Origin: CAZGMN01 sp964645765
Lineage (GTDB): Bacteria; Acidobacteriota; Aminicenantia; Aminicenantales; Aminicenantaceae
Reading direction: 5' to 3'
Assembly (NCBI GenBank): GCA_964645765.1
Contig: CAZYBE010000003.1
Location: 1-64,000 of the forward strand
DNA length: 64,000 nucleotides
In this document: positions 8,481 through 16,790 of the stretch, piece after piece
Layout of the letters: every line of letters begins with the position of its first letter
Position numbering within the stretch: the stretch's first letter is position 1
Made by a program: the position numbers and the translations under genes
The notes under the pieces: generated by a model
Told to the model about the DNA's origin: nothing
The model's input: only the letters and a program-made list of their open reading frames with translations
The model's database searches: none

Positions 8481-8813
8481 TCAATCAACAATAAACACCC
8501 TTGCCCCTTTTTCGGAAAAAACAAGATGGGGATTCGCATCGTCATCCGAGACTTGAAAGCTTTTTCCAGAGGTCAGCTTGAATTTCCTGCCGTCTTTTAA
8601 CTGGCAAACCAGCTCTCCTTCCAGAACCAGCAAGACATGGCCTCTGCCGCACCAGTGGTCTGCTCTATAGCGTGGAGAATATTCCACCATCCGCAAACGC
8701 AGATTTCCGGCTTCAATCGTCCGCCAAAAAGAAGTTCCAGTCTCTCCCTTATGTTCAACCGGCAAAATCTTGCTCCAATCTGATATGCAAAAGGGAACGT
8801 TTTCAATTTTCAC
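8481..8813 (-). CDS. DHCW-motif cupin-fold protein
   Basis: 110 residues, a single cupin barrel. ADHWCGRGHVLLVLEGEL (about residues 51-68) carries the family signature and the conserved turn of cupin motif 1, followed by SGKSFQVSDDDANPH as motif 2. The start is GTG at 8813, with AGGAGAG eight bases upstream. Members are small metal-dependent or ligand-binding cupins of undefined role. It lies 48 bp upstream of the amidohydrolase on the same strand and is probably co-transcribed with it. Confidence 0.8.
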   Translation of the reverse strand: MKIENVPFCISDWSKILPVEHKGETGTSFWRTIEAGNLRLRMVEYSPRYRADHWCGRGHVLLVLEGELVCQLKDGRKFKLTSGKSFQVSDDDANPHLVFSEKGARVFIVD

Positions 8814-8912
8814 GCTTCTCTCCTTTATTCATAAAAATATTTTTTCACTTTAATTATCATTAACCAATGCAAAAATAGAATGAAGAGCTCAATAAAAAAA
8901 ATTCTTGCGCTT

Positions 8913-9845
8913 TCAGAGAGCAGTAATTAAGCCTTCTTCGTAGAGCTGGTTGGAATCCTTGATTTCAAGAGCTGTTGATTTGATGAACTCGATGGCACGG
9001 CGCACGGCTTGAAGCATTGCTTCCTTGTCGCCAGGCAACTCACCCGCCACTCCCCTATAGAAAACCGTATCCCCTGCCCAGAGGTAATTTGTCAGGTGGT
9101 CGCTTGCCAGGAAGCAATTCTTGAGAGTGAGGCTGGCGATGAAGAGTTCTACCTCCTTCAGCCTTTCCAGCGGCAGGGTGACGGCAAAATCTCCTTTAGC
9201 TTTTTTCTCTCTCAAAGGCGTACCATTCTGGATAGTTAAAGTCCTCAGCCTGATGAAATCTGGCGCTGATTCGTTGAGAACCCTGGCGCTTCCTTCAGCA
9301 TGCTCTCGCCACCTGTCCTTTCCGCCGGCTCCGCACAAGACATAGAAGGAAACCTCAAAACCAGCTTCTTTGGCCTTTCGCCCCGCCTCAATCATCTCCT
9401 CTGGCGTGACCCCTTTTCGAAGCCTCTCAAGCACAACTGCGTCTCCTGATTCCAGCCCGATGTGGAGCCGGTCGAGGCCAGCTTTTCGGACGGCGACCAA
9501 GAAATCTATCTTCCGCCGTAAAATGGTCTTTGCCCGGGCATAGGCTGTCACCCTCTCAACCTCAGGAAATGTCTCTCTGATAAAAGCCATTATCTCAGGA
9601 AATTTGTTGTGGACAAGGTTGTCGCTATCTCCGAGGAACATGGATGATGCTGCAGGGTAAATCTGTCTGGCTTTTAAGATATCACTCTTGACCTCTTCGA
9701 ATGGCTTGATTTCGAACTTGACCTGCTTGTACATGGCGCAGAATTCGCATTTATTCCAGGGACAGCCCCTCGTGAGACGGATGAGCGCGCTCCGGGCTTC
9801 GTTCGGCGGCCTGAATGGAGGAAAATCATACTGTTTGAACATCAT
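8913..9845 (-). CDS. Radical SAM protein with a CX4CX2C cluster motif
   Basis: 310 residues. The cluster motif GCPWNKCEFC (C28, C33, C36) has four residues between the first two cysteines where three are usual. MFLGDSDNLVHNKFPEI and GLDRLHIGLESGDAVVLERL are the typical SAM-binding and barrel motifs of the COG1032/Elp3-like radical SAM group. The start is ATGATG at 9845/9842 with a weak AAGG site. The substrate is unknown. A candidate promoter lies at 9879-9907, so it can be read independently of the DUF885 gene upstream. Confidence 0.78.
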   Translation of the reverse strand: MMFKQYDFPPFRPPNEARSALIRLTRGCPWNKCEFCAMYKQVKFEIKPFEEVKSDILKARQIYPAASSMFLGDSDNLVHNKFPEIMAFIRETFPEVERVTAYARAKTILRRKIDFLVAVRKAGLDRLHIGLESGDAVVLERLRKGVTPEEMIEAGRKAKEAGFEVSFYVLCGAGGKDRWREHAEGSARVLNESAPDFIRLRTLTIQNGTPLREKKAKGDFAVTLPLERLKEVELFIASLTLKNCFLASDHLTNYLWAGDTVFYRGVAGELPGDKEAMLQAVRRAIEFIKSTALEIKDSNQLYEEGLITAL

Positions 9846-9878
9846 ATTTTGAATCTAATAAAACCTTTTTTTATTTAG

Positions 9879-9907
9879 CTTTTACCACAGGGATAAATTG
9901 AAGTCAA
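9879..9907 (-). promoter_or_regulatory. Candidate sigma-70 promoter of the radical SAM gene
   Basis: Minus strand TTGACT, 17-bp spacer, TAAAAG preceded by TGG (extended -10). It ends about 34 bp upstream of the ATG at 9845. Confidence 0.5.
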
Positions 9908-9942
9908 AACTGAAGATCCCCCAAAAACCTTTCCGTTAAGGG

Positions 9943-9969
9943 AAAAAAGTTAATGCCCAGCCTGGGCAT
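9943..9969 (-). terminator. Rho-independent terminator after the DUF885 gene
   Basis: On the minus strand, 24 bp after the stop at 9993, ATGCCCAG-G-CTGGGCAT forms an 8-bp stem and is followed by TTAACTTTTTT. The GC-rich stem plus T-run is the classical layout. Confidence 0.65.
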
Positions 9970-9992
9970 AGAATCAGAGCTGCTTACAAAAT

Positions 9993-11795
9993 CTATTTTC
10001 TTGAAGCGGCGAGCTCTTGCCCGATGAACCAGTCAATATGCTGTTCCAAAACAGGGAGAGGCATAGAGCCGCTTCCCAGAATGGCATCATGGAATTTTCT
10101 GATATCAAATTTATCCCCCAATGCTCTCCTGGCTTTCTCACGCAGCTCAAAAAATTTCATGCTTCCCAGCTTATAAGCAAGGGCCTGGGCAGGCATGTCA
10201 GCTGAATAGCGCAAGGTTTCACTATTGATCTGTGTTTCAGACTCAAGCAAATTGTCCTTCATGAACTTCACTGCCCGAGAACGTGGCCATTCAAGATAAT
10301 TCATGCCAGTGTCCACCACCAGCCTCGACGACAGGAACATATCCATCATATATTTTCCGCAGAGGCTGTAAGGGTCCTGGTACAAACCCATATCCAATCC
10401 GAGCCAGGAGGCATATTCAGCCCATCCTTCACTGAAAGCGCTTTGAACGTTTTCTCTCCTGAAATCGGGAAGCTCTGCGTTCTCAGACTGGAAGGCGAAA
10501 TGAAAGTGATGGCCTGGAACGAGCTCATGGTAGATGAGTCCTTCAGCCCAGACAAGAGGCCTCTCTTCAAGGCGAGAGCCGTTGTAATAATAAATCCCTT
10601 CTGGCTGGGATGAAGTTGGAGGCTGATAATAGCCGAAAGTCATCGCACCCTCCAGCTCCGGTGCCAGCCTCCTGACTCCGTATGGAGCCCTTGGCTTGCG
10701 CAAAAAAACCTGGTCAAGTCTGCTGTTCACTGCATTGACATAGGAAAGAAGCCTCTCCCCTATCTCCTCTGCTGTCTTGGGGAATAATCTTGAATCCGTC
10801 TTCAAAAATTGACGGAACTCTTCCATCGTTCCCTTGAATCCTATGGATTTTCGGAGCTCATCAACCTTTTGCCTGTCTTTCTCGACCTGCTCGAGCCCAA
10901 TCCGGTGAATCTCCTCTGGGGCGAGGTCCATGGTGGTGCTAACTCTGACAAGATACTTATAATATTCTCTGCCCTCAGGATACTGCCAGAGCCCGACTGA
11001 AAGAGGCGCCCTCGCCTTATATTCTCCGCTGATGAAATTGACAAGCTTCTCAAGAGAGGGGTTGATTTCATTCTTGATTCTTTGCAAAACTTCATTCTCG
11101 AATCTCTTTCTCAAAGATTTCTTTATCTTACCCAGCCTCTCCTGGCTCACATAAAAAAGACTCCGGTCTCCTTCTTTATTCAGCGAGCTCAGGAAAGAAA
11201 TAACAAAGCTAATTTCTTCTTCAGGGAGGACGATGTTCTTGGTGTATTGCTCCTCGAGCTTGGCTTGAATGCTCTCTATGAAGGAAGGATATTGTGTCAG
11301 GAGGTCCAAGTAATAAGTAAGGTCATCTTTTTTCTGGAACTGGAAGCCGGTATAAACCTGATGAACGACCCGAAGAGGTGAGGAATAAGGGGTAACAGGA
11401 ATGTAAAGCCAGTAGAATCTCAGGCCTTCAATTGAATTTTTTGCTCCCCATTTCAAGATTTCAAGAGAAATTTTCTCTTGATGGCTCAACTCTTCAAGCT
11501 TCACCTCTTGAAGCTTCTTCAAGATTGATTCTGCGAAGGCTGCCTGATATTTTGCGTAGGTCAAGGAGATATCCGGCATCTCCACAATTCTCAGCCCGCG
11601 CCTCATCCGGATAGCGGGATTTTCCTCGACTGCGAGATTCCAGCACTCCTCCCCCGCATCTTTCAAAATCTTTGAGCTTCGGGACAGGCTTTCCCTAACC
11701 TTGATTTCTTCCCCCTTCTTACAAGAAATGCCTGGAAAAACCATGGAAATTGCTAACAGAGCAAATAACAATGCTGAATATTTTTTAGGCTTCAT
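9993..11795 (-). CDS. DUF885 family lipoprotein peptidase
   Basis: 600 residues from the ATG at 11795, chosen because AAGGAG sits 8 bases upstream; an in-frame upstream ATG lacks a site. The N-terminus is a lipoprotein signal (PKKYSALLFALLAISMVFPG followed by ISC, Cys at about 25). The C-terminal half holds HELVPGHHFHF, the HExxH-type zinc motif of the DUF885 (gluzincin-like, M32/M3-resembling) family, followed by EGWAEYASWLG, which supplies the third ligand Glu. The family are exported peptidases acting on short peptides. It is monocistronic, with a promoter candidate at 11847-11874 and a terminator at 9943-9969. Confidence 0.85.
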   Translation of the reverse strand: MKPKKYSALLFALLAISMVFPGISCKKGEEIKVRESLSRSSKILKDAGEECWNLAVEENPAIRMRRGLRIVEMPDISLTYAKYQAAFAESILKKLQEVKLEELSHQEKISLEILKWGAKNSIEGLRFYWLYIPVTPYSSPLRVVHQVYTGFQFQKKDDLTYYLDLLTQYPSFIESIQAKLEEQYTKNIVLPEEEISFVISFLSSLNKEGDRSLFYVSQERLGKIKKSLRKRFENEVLQRIKNEINPSLEKLVNFISGEYKARAPLSVGLWQYPEGREYYKYLVRVSTTMDLAPEEIHRIGLEQVEKDRQKVDELRKSIGFKGTMEEFRQFLKTDSRLFPKTAEEIGERLLSYVNAVNSRLDQVFLRKPRAPYGVRRLAPELEGAMTFGYYQPPTSSQPEGIYYYNGSRLEERPLVWAEGLIYHELVPGHHFHFAFQSENAELPDFRRENVQSAFSEGWAEYASWLGLDMGLYQDPYSLCGKYMMDMFLSSRLVVDTGMNYLEWPRSRAVKFMKDNLLESETQINSETLRYSADMPAQALAYKLGSMKFFELREKARRALGDKFDIRKFHDAILGSGSMPLPVLEQHIDWFIGQELAASRK

Positions 11796-11846
11796 AGCTT
11801 GACTCCTTTGAACAAACACAGCATTCTTATTAAAAACCTGAATTAA

Positions 11847-11874
11847 ATTTTATGAAAAAGAATTTCGAAATCAA
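11847..11874 (-). promoter_or_regulatory. Candidate promoter of the DUF885 gene
   Basis: Minus strand TTGATT, 16-bp spacer, TAAAAT, about 50 bp upstream of the ATG at 11795. Confidence 0.35.
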
Positions 11875-11909
11875 GGAATATTTTCTAGCCTTTTAGCCTG
11901 AGCTTAAAC

Positions 11910-11938
11910 TTGTAAAAAATTTTTTATTGAGTTATGAG
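11910..11938 (+). promoter_or_regulatory. Candidate promoter of the corrinoid methyltransferase operon
   Basis: TTGTAA, 17-bp spacer containing A6T6, then TATGAG, about 50 bp upstream of the ATG at 11990. No cobalamin riboswitch (B12 box) was recognised in this gap. Confidence 0.3.
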
Positions 11939-11989
11939 ATATGAGTCGTGAGATTTTGATTTTTAACAATCAGGAAACAAGGAGACGAC

Positions 11990-12640
11990 ATGGATAAAGT
12001 GGAGATGCTCGAAAAGATGGGAAGAGCCATAATTGAAGGCGATAAAGAGCAAGTCCAGGCTCTGGCCAAGGCGGCCGTCTCAAGGAAGCTGGACCTCATC
12101 GAGGTCATCGAAAAAGGCTTTGTTCCTGGAATTCAAAAGGTCGGAGAGATGTGGGAGAAAGGAGAATATTTTCTGCCGGAGCTCATCACCAGCGCTGAAT
12201 GCATGAAAGCAGCCATGGGAATCCTCCAGCCAGAGCTTGAAAAAGCAAGAATTTCAACAAAATCGAAGGCGAAGGTCGTTATCGGAACAGTCGAAGGCGA
12301 CATCCACGACATAGGCAAGAATCTAGTGGCCTCGATGCTCTCAGCCAATGGCTTTGAAGTCATCGACCTCGGTGCCGATGTCAATCTGGAGAAATTTGTG
12401 GAAAGTGCTATCGAAGAGAATGCCGATTTCATCTGCCTCTCCGCCCTTCTGACCACAACAATGCTCGGCCAGAAAAGAGTCATCGAAATCTTGAAAGAAA
12501 AAAATCTTACAGGAAAGTTTAAAGTCATGGTTGGCGGCGCACCGGTTAACCAAAAATGGGCAAACGATATCGGAGCAGACGGATATGCGGAAAATGCCAT
12601 GGCTGCTGTGAAAACCGTAAAAAGACTTATTCAGGGATAA
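11990..12640 (+). CDS. Corrinoid protein (MtbC/MtxC-like B12-binding protein)
   Basis: 216 residues. The N-terminal methionine-synthase-type helical cap (about 1-85, ending in FLPELITSAECM) is followed by a Rossmann-like B12-binding domain. That domain has the GDIHDIGKNLV motif (DxHxxG, the cobalt-ligating His), then LSALLTTTM and MVGGAPVN. This is the methyl carrier of three-component methyltransferase systems. The cofactor shuttles a methyl group from the MttB-type enzyme to an acceptor such as tetrahydrofolate. AAGGAGACGAC precedes the ATG. It is the first gene of a tight three-gene operon; the next gene starts 7 bp later. Confidence 0.9.
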   Translation: MDKVEMLEKMGRAIIEGDKEQVQALAKAAVSRKLDLIEVIEKGFVPGIQKVGEMWEKGEYFLPELITSAECMKAAMGILQPELEKARISTKSKAKVVIGTVEGDIHDIGKNLVASMLSANGFEVIDLGADVNLEKFVESAIEENADFICLSALLTTTMLGQKRVIEILKEKNLTGKFKVMVGGAPVNQKWANDIGADGYAENAMAAVKTVKRLIQG

Positions 12641-12647
12641 TGCCAGT

Positions 12648-13250
12648 ATGGCTGCATCTGTGGAAATCGCCAGAAATTTCAAAGTCGAATTCGACGAGAG
12701 AAGAATCCTGAGACTTATTGGCTACAAGAAAAAACATGAAATGATTAAAGAGCCGATACACAAGCTCATCATCGAAGAAAAAAGGAAGCTTGTGAACCTG
12801 CTTCAGCCTGCAGCCATCTATATCATCATCGACTACAGCCAAACCAACAAGCATCTCATCTTTGACCATGCCGAGAAAGTGGCGCTCTGCATCTGCACTA
12901 TCGGGCAGAATCTGGAGAAGGAAGTTCAAAACCTGACTCAAAAAAACGAACTCCTCCGGGCTTTGATTCTTGACGCCCTGGGCTCTGAAGCGGTCGAAGA
13001 GGTTGCCATCCAAGCTGACAAGATCCTCGCGGAAAAAGCGAGAGAGATGAATCTCTGGCCGAGTAAGCGCTTCAGCCCTGGCTATGGAAAATGGGACATC
13101 ACCCAGCAGCGATTCATCTTCAACATTCTTCCCGGCCAAGACATCGGAGTCAGCCTCAGAGAATCATGCATGATGGTCCCTCAAAAATCCATCTCCTTCA
13201 GAATAAACTTCTATAAGGAAAAAAATTTTTCGACCCGAAGTCAGAGGTAA
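12648..13250 (+). CDS. MetH-type B12 activation-domain protein
   Basis: 200 residues resembling the isolated activation domain of cobalamin-dependent methionine synthase (Met_synt_B12). It has a central helical region with LCICTIGQNLEKEV and LGSEAVEEVA, then RFSPGYGKWDITQQ, the SAM-binding RxxPGY-like signature. In MetH this domain supplies SAM for reductive remethylation of inactivated cob(II)alamin. Placed between a corrinoid protein and an MttB homologue, it probably reactivates the carrier, a job done by iron-sulfur RamA-type proteins elsewhere. No cluster-binding cysteine motif is visible. Confidence 0.82.
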   Translation: MAASVEIARNFKVEFDERRILRLIGYKKKHEMIKEPIHKLIIEEKRKLVNLLQPAAIYIIIDYSQTNKHLIFDHAEKVALCICTIGQNLEKEVQNLTQKNELLRALILDALGSEAVEEVAIQADKILAEKAREMNLWPSKRFSPGYGKWDITQQRFIFNILPGQDIGVSLRESCMMVPQKSISFRINFYKEKNFSTRSQR

Positions 13251-13256
13251 AGACCC

Positions 13257-14726
13257 ATGATTAAGACCTTAAGACCTAAATTGGAGTTATTAAACAAGGA
13301 ATTCATCCAGAAAATCATCGATGAGGCGATGGACATCCTCCAAAGACAGGGTGTTTTCGTTGAAAACAAGGAAGCTTTGAGGCTCTTGAAGGAAGGAGGG
13401 ACGAAGGTCGACGCCTCAGCGCAGAGGGTTAAGATATCTTCCCGTCTTGTCGAGGATTCTCTCTCGTCCGCGCCTTCCACAATCAAGCTTTACGATAGAG
13501 CGGGCAAAAAAGAGTTTATAGTCGGCAAGGATTATGTCCATTTTAATCCTGGCTCAGCAGCCATCTTCATCCTCGACCACAAGACATCAACGCAACGGAA
13601 AGCGGTGACTGAAGACCTGGTGAAATTCTACCGCCTCACAGAATGCCTGGAGAATATCCATTTTCAGAGCACCGGAATAGTCAGCAGCGATGTTCCTGAC
13701 CTAATCTCTGATAGCTACCGTCTGTTCCTCGGGCTTCAATTCTCGACAAAGCCCTGTGTGACCGGAACATTCAGAATTGAAGGCTTCAAGCCGATGCATG
13801 ATATGCTTGTCGCAGTCAGGGGAAGCGAAAAAAATCTGGCAGACAAGCCGCTGGCAATCTTTGACGCCTGCCCCTCTCCTCCTTTGAAATGGAGCAACCT
13901 GACTGCTCAGAGTTTGATTGACTGCGCCAGGTCAGGAATTCCTTCTGAGATTATTTCCATGGGAATGACCGGTGCGACATCTCCAGTGACCATAGCTGGA
14001 ACTCTTGTCCAGCATGTCGCAGAAAATCTTTCAGGTCTTATTATCTGCCAGCTGGCGAAGAAAGGGGCACCTGTCGTCTTTGGAGGCTCGCCCTCGAGCT
14101 TTGACATGAGAAAAGGAACGACGCCGATGGGCGCTGTAGAGACGATGATGATTGATTCTGCTTACACTCAGATTGGAAAACACCTCAACCTTCCCACCCA
14201 TGCTTACATGGGATTGAGCGATTCGAAAATCAACGACTCCCAGGCAGGCTTTGAAACTGGAATCGGAGCAGTGCTTGCAGCTTTGTCCGGTGTCAACGTC
14301 GTCTCAGGCCCCGGGATGATGAACTTTGAAAGCTGCCAGAGCTTGGAAAAGCTTGTCGTTGATAACGAGGTCTGCGGCATGGCTTACAGGCTCATAGAGG
14401 GAATCTCCCAGCGCGACGAGCCCATCGCCAAGAATCTGTTCGAGAGTTTAACGGCTGCCAGCCAGTTTCTGTCCACGCCCCACACCAGAAAGTGGTACAG
14501 AGCTGAGCACACGTTTCCCCGAATAATCGACCGCGAGACTTATGATGCCTGGGCTTCCTTGGGAAAAAAATCGATTGCTGACAGAGCTTGGGATGAGGTT
14601 GAAAGGCTTCTCAAGGAAAACCCGCCCTCACTTCTTGAAAAAGAAGTCGTTAACGAACTCAAGAAGATAATGATTACGGATGCCAGGAGCTGTGGAATTT
14701 CTTCTTTGCCCGAAATAAAATACTAA
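13257..14726 (+). CDS. Trimethylamine methyltransferase family protein (MttB/MtgB-like, non-pyrrolysine)
   Basis: 489 residues of the MttB superfamily, with the TIM-barrel signatures FNPGSAAIFILD, SMGMTGATSPVTIAGT and VVFGGSPSSFDMRKG. The frame is continuous with no internal TAG, so it belongs to the non-pyrrolysine branch. Characterised members of that branch demethylate quaternary amines such as glycine betaine, proline betaine or carnitine and pass the methyl group to a corrinoid protein. The substrate here is unknown. It starts 6 bp after the activation-domain gene and ends facing the TPR-TlpA gene. No methyl-corrinoid:THF methyltransferase is in the window. Confidence 0.88.
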   Translation: MIKTLRPKLELLNKEFIQKIIDEAMDILQRQGVFVENKEALRLLKEGGTKVDASAQRVKISSRLVEDSLSSAPSTIKLYDRAGKKEFIVGKDYVHFNPGSAAIFILDHKTSTQRKAVTEDLVKFYRLTECLENIHFQSTGIVSSDVPDLISDSYRLFLGLQFSTKPCVTGTFRIEGFKPMHDMLVAVRGSEKNLADKPLAIFDACPSPPLKWSNLTAQSLIDCARSGIPSEIISMGMTGATSPVTIAGTLVQHVAENLSGLIICQLAKKGAPVVFGGSPSSFDMRKGTTPMGAVETMMIDSAYTQIGKHLNLPTHAYMGLSDSKINDSQAGFETGIGAVLAALSGVNVVSGPGMMNFESCQSLEKLVVDNEVCGMAYRLIEGISQRDEPIAKNLFESLTAASQFLSTPHTRKWYRAEHTFPRIIDRETYDAWASLGKKSIADRAWDEVERLLKENPPSLLEKEVVNELKKIMITDARSCGISSLPEIKY

Positions 14727-14763
14727 TCCCTAAAAAACAGGCTTCAGGCATTCATTTTCAATA

Positions 14764-16722
14764 TCATCTATCATTCAGCAATTCGTTAATCACAGCCTCA
14801 TGAATGCGAAGCGTCTCCTCATCAAACCCAAATTGCTTGAACCGTACATTGCCTTGCCTGTCGATAAAAATGTTTGTGGGATAGCCAACCACACTGTAAA
14901 GCTCGGAGACTCCCTCATCATAAAGAACAGGGAATGTTAGGCTATGTTTCTCAGCAAACAGAGGCACTTTGTAGCGATCTTGCTTACTATCCACTGATAT
15001 GGCAAGAATCTCAAAGCCGCCTTGCTTATATTTTTCATACATTTTCACCAAATGAGGCATTTCTTTAGCGCAGGGACCGCACCATGTCGCCCAGAAATTA
15101 ATCATGACAACTTTGCCTCTCAGGTCTGAAAGTTTGTACGTATGGCCATCTATTGCTTGAAGATGAAAGTCCTTTGCGGGTTTATTGGTGAATTGCCGTT
15201 TCAGAGACTCGAGCCACTCATTCTCAGCCTCAGATAAAAATTTCTGTGCTTCTTCTCTGCGGCCGAGCTTGATCAGAGTTTCTGCTAAGTGCAAAAGTCT
15301 TTTCTCAGACTTCTCAAGTTCGATCGCCTGGCGCAACCTGGCTTCAGCTTCGAGATAGCTCCCCTTCTGGCAGAGCACACACCCTAGAGCGTGCAGGGAG
15401 AGGGCATGCTGTTTCTTGTAATTATTCTGCTCCCTTTCTACAGGAAAATTCGCTTTAAACCAGCTCTCATCAGTGTTGGCAGGTCTCTGGACTGACCTAA
15501 ATTTTGGCGCAGACTCTTCGGCGAGGCGGGCGTAGCGAAGCGCTTTTTTGGGGTTTTTTTTCTTATCTGCCAACGCTATGGCCATCTTTGCCAGCAGCGC
15601 TGTATCTGTTTTATCCATTGAATACAATCTTTCTCCGTATTTTAATATTGCCGCATTCTCTCCGATTTTTTCAGCTTCAAGGAAAAGCTTTTTGTAAATA
15701 AACCACTTCATTCCAGGGCTCGGGCCGAGCTCGAGCAACTTTTCTAATTGTTTGACTTTTTCCTTAAAGTCCAAATCATCCCGGACATCACTCATCTTGC
15801 TTCCGATCTCAGCTTGACGACTTGCGGCTACAATCTGTCTGGGAATTCCGCTCAAGTTTGAAGTCGCAATATATATGGCATTCTCACGCTCAGGGTACCA
15901 GGAAGGGTCGATGCGATGAATTTTTTCTTCAATGGCTCGCGCACCGTCTGCGTCATTCACCACAAATGAATAAAATGAATGAATTTTCGCCAGTATCTCC
16001 AACCCTGGAGAGCTATCTGCGACCCTATTCAACTCGTCTATTAAAACTTTTTTAAATCCTTCTGATCCCTGCGACTGTTCTAATCTCAACTGCCAGAGGA
16101 TTGAAAGCCCGGAGGGACGAAGCTCTGGCTGAGAAGTCATCCTCTCTGCAATTGAAATGGCGTCATCATACTTTCCAGCCCTGCTCAACAGAAAAGCAAT
16201 GAAATTGTAGGCCGGAAGTGCAGTCTTATCTTTTTCTATACACTTGAAAAGCTCGGCCACTGCTGAGTCAGGTTCTTTCTCCGCAATGAGAGCCGCCTTG
16301 GCATAATTCCCCCATGCCCAGTCAGGAGCGAGCTCTGCGACTCTCTTAAACCATGGGCTTTTGTCTATAGTTAAATACTGCCCCATGGCAAGAGCCATCG
16401 GATAGACAGGGTTGTCAGGCTCTTTTTGGATAAGGTGATCATATTCTGATTTTACTTCATCATATTTCTCCAGAAAGTAAGTCTTGATACGGATATACTC
16501 GGCATGAGCCTGAAGATAATCTGGAGCCAAGGAAATGGCCTTTTTTAGAACTTTTAAGGCCTCTGATGTTTTATCGCGCTGGGCAAGTCCAACGGCATCT
16601 CTGACCATCTTGCGAACAGATTCAGGCGAAGATACGTTCAGGCTTTCTCCTTTCTGATTAGCATATCCCCTGAAGCTGAATGAGAAACAAATGACCCAAA
16701 GATAGATGATTATTTTTCTCAT
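14764..16722 (-). CDS. TPR protein with C-terminal TlpA-like thioredoxin domain
   Basis: 652 residues. A signal peptide (to about residue 21, ending FRGYA) is followed by about 480 residues of helical TPR-like repeats. From about residue 515 there is a TlpA/ResA-type thioredoxin domain with WATWCGPCAKEMPHL (WCGPC active site near 547-551) and VVGYPTNIFID with the cis-proline. Such proteins reduce disulfides on the outer side of the inner membrane, and the repeats probably dock a partner. A GGGGGATAG stretch precedes the ATG. It lies 68 bp after the Asp-box protein gene on the same strand. Confidence 0.85.
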   Translation of the reverse strand: MRKIIIYLWVICFSFSFRGYANQKGESLNVSSPESVRKMVRDAVGLAQRDKTSEALKVLKKAISLAPDYLQAHAEYIRIKTYFLEKYDEVKSEYDHLIQKEPDNPVYPMALAMGQYLTIDKSPWFKRVAELAPDWAWGNYAKAALIAEKEPDSAVAELFKCIEKDKTALPAYNFIAFLLSRAGKYDDAISIAERMTSQPELRPSGLSILWQLRLEQSQGSEGFKKVLIDELNRVADSSPGLEILAKIHSFYSFVVNDADGARAIEEKIHRIDPSWYPERENAIYIATSNLSGIPRQIVAASRQAEIGSKMSDVRDDLDFKEKVKQLEKLLELGPSPGMKWFIYKKLFLEAEKIGENAAILKYGERLYSMDKTDTALLAKMAIALADKKKNPKKALRYARLAEESAPKFRSVQRPANTDESWFKANFPVEREQNNYKKQHALSLHALGCVLCQKGSYLEAEARLRQAIELEKSEKRLLHLAETLIKLGRREEAQKFLSEAENEWLESLKRQFTNKPAKDFHLQAIDGHTYKLSDLRGKVVMINFWATWCGPCAKEMPHLVKMYEKYKQGGFEILAISVDSKQDRYKVPLFAEKHSLTFPVLYDEGVSELYSVVGYPTNIFIDRQGNVRFKQFGFDEETLRIHEAVINELLNDR

Positions 16723-16790
16723 GCTCTATCCCCCTTTCTATTGTAAGCTCAAATCCATCTGCACCTTTGAAATTCGCACCGATTTTTCTA

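Noticed and set aside
11820..11989. Cobalamin riboswitch before the corrinoid operon
   Set aside because: No B12-box-like sequence or suitable multi-stem structure could be recognised; the gap is plain AT-rich DNA.
12133..12600. Long antisense frames inside real genes, for example opposite the corrinoid protein and the ABC permeases
   Set aside because: They mirror strongly coding sense genes, have Ser/Arg-rich composition and lack ribosome sites.
13257..14726. Pyrrolysine-containing MttB
   Set aside because: The reading frame is uninterrupted by TAG, so no amber read-through is needed.
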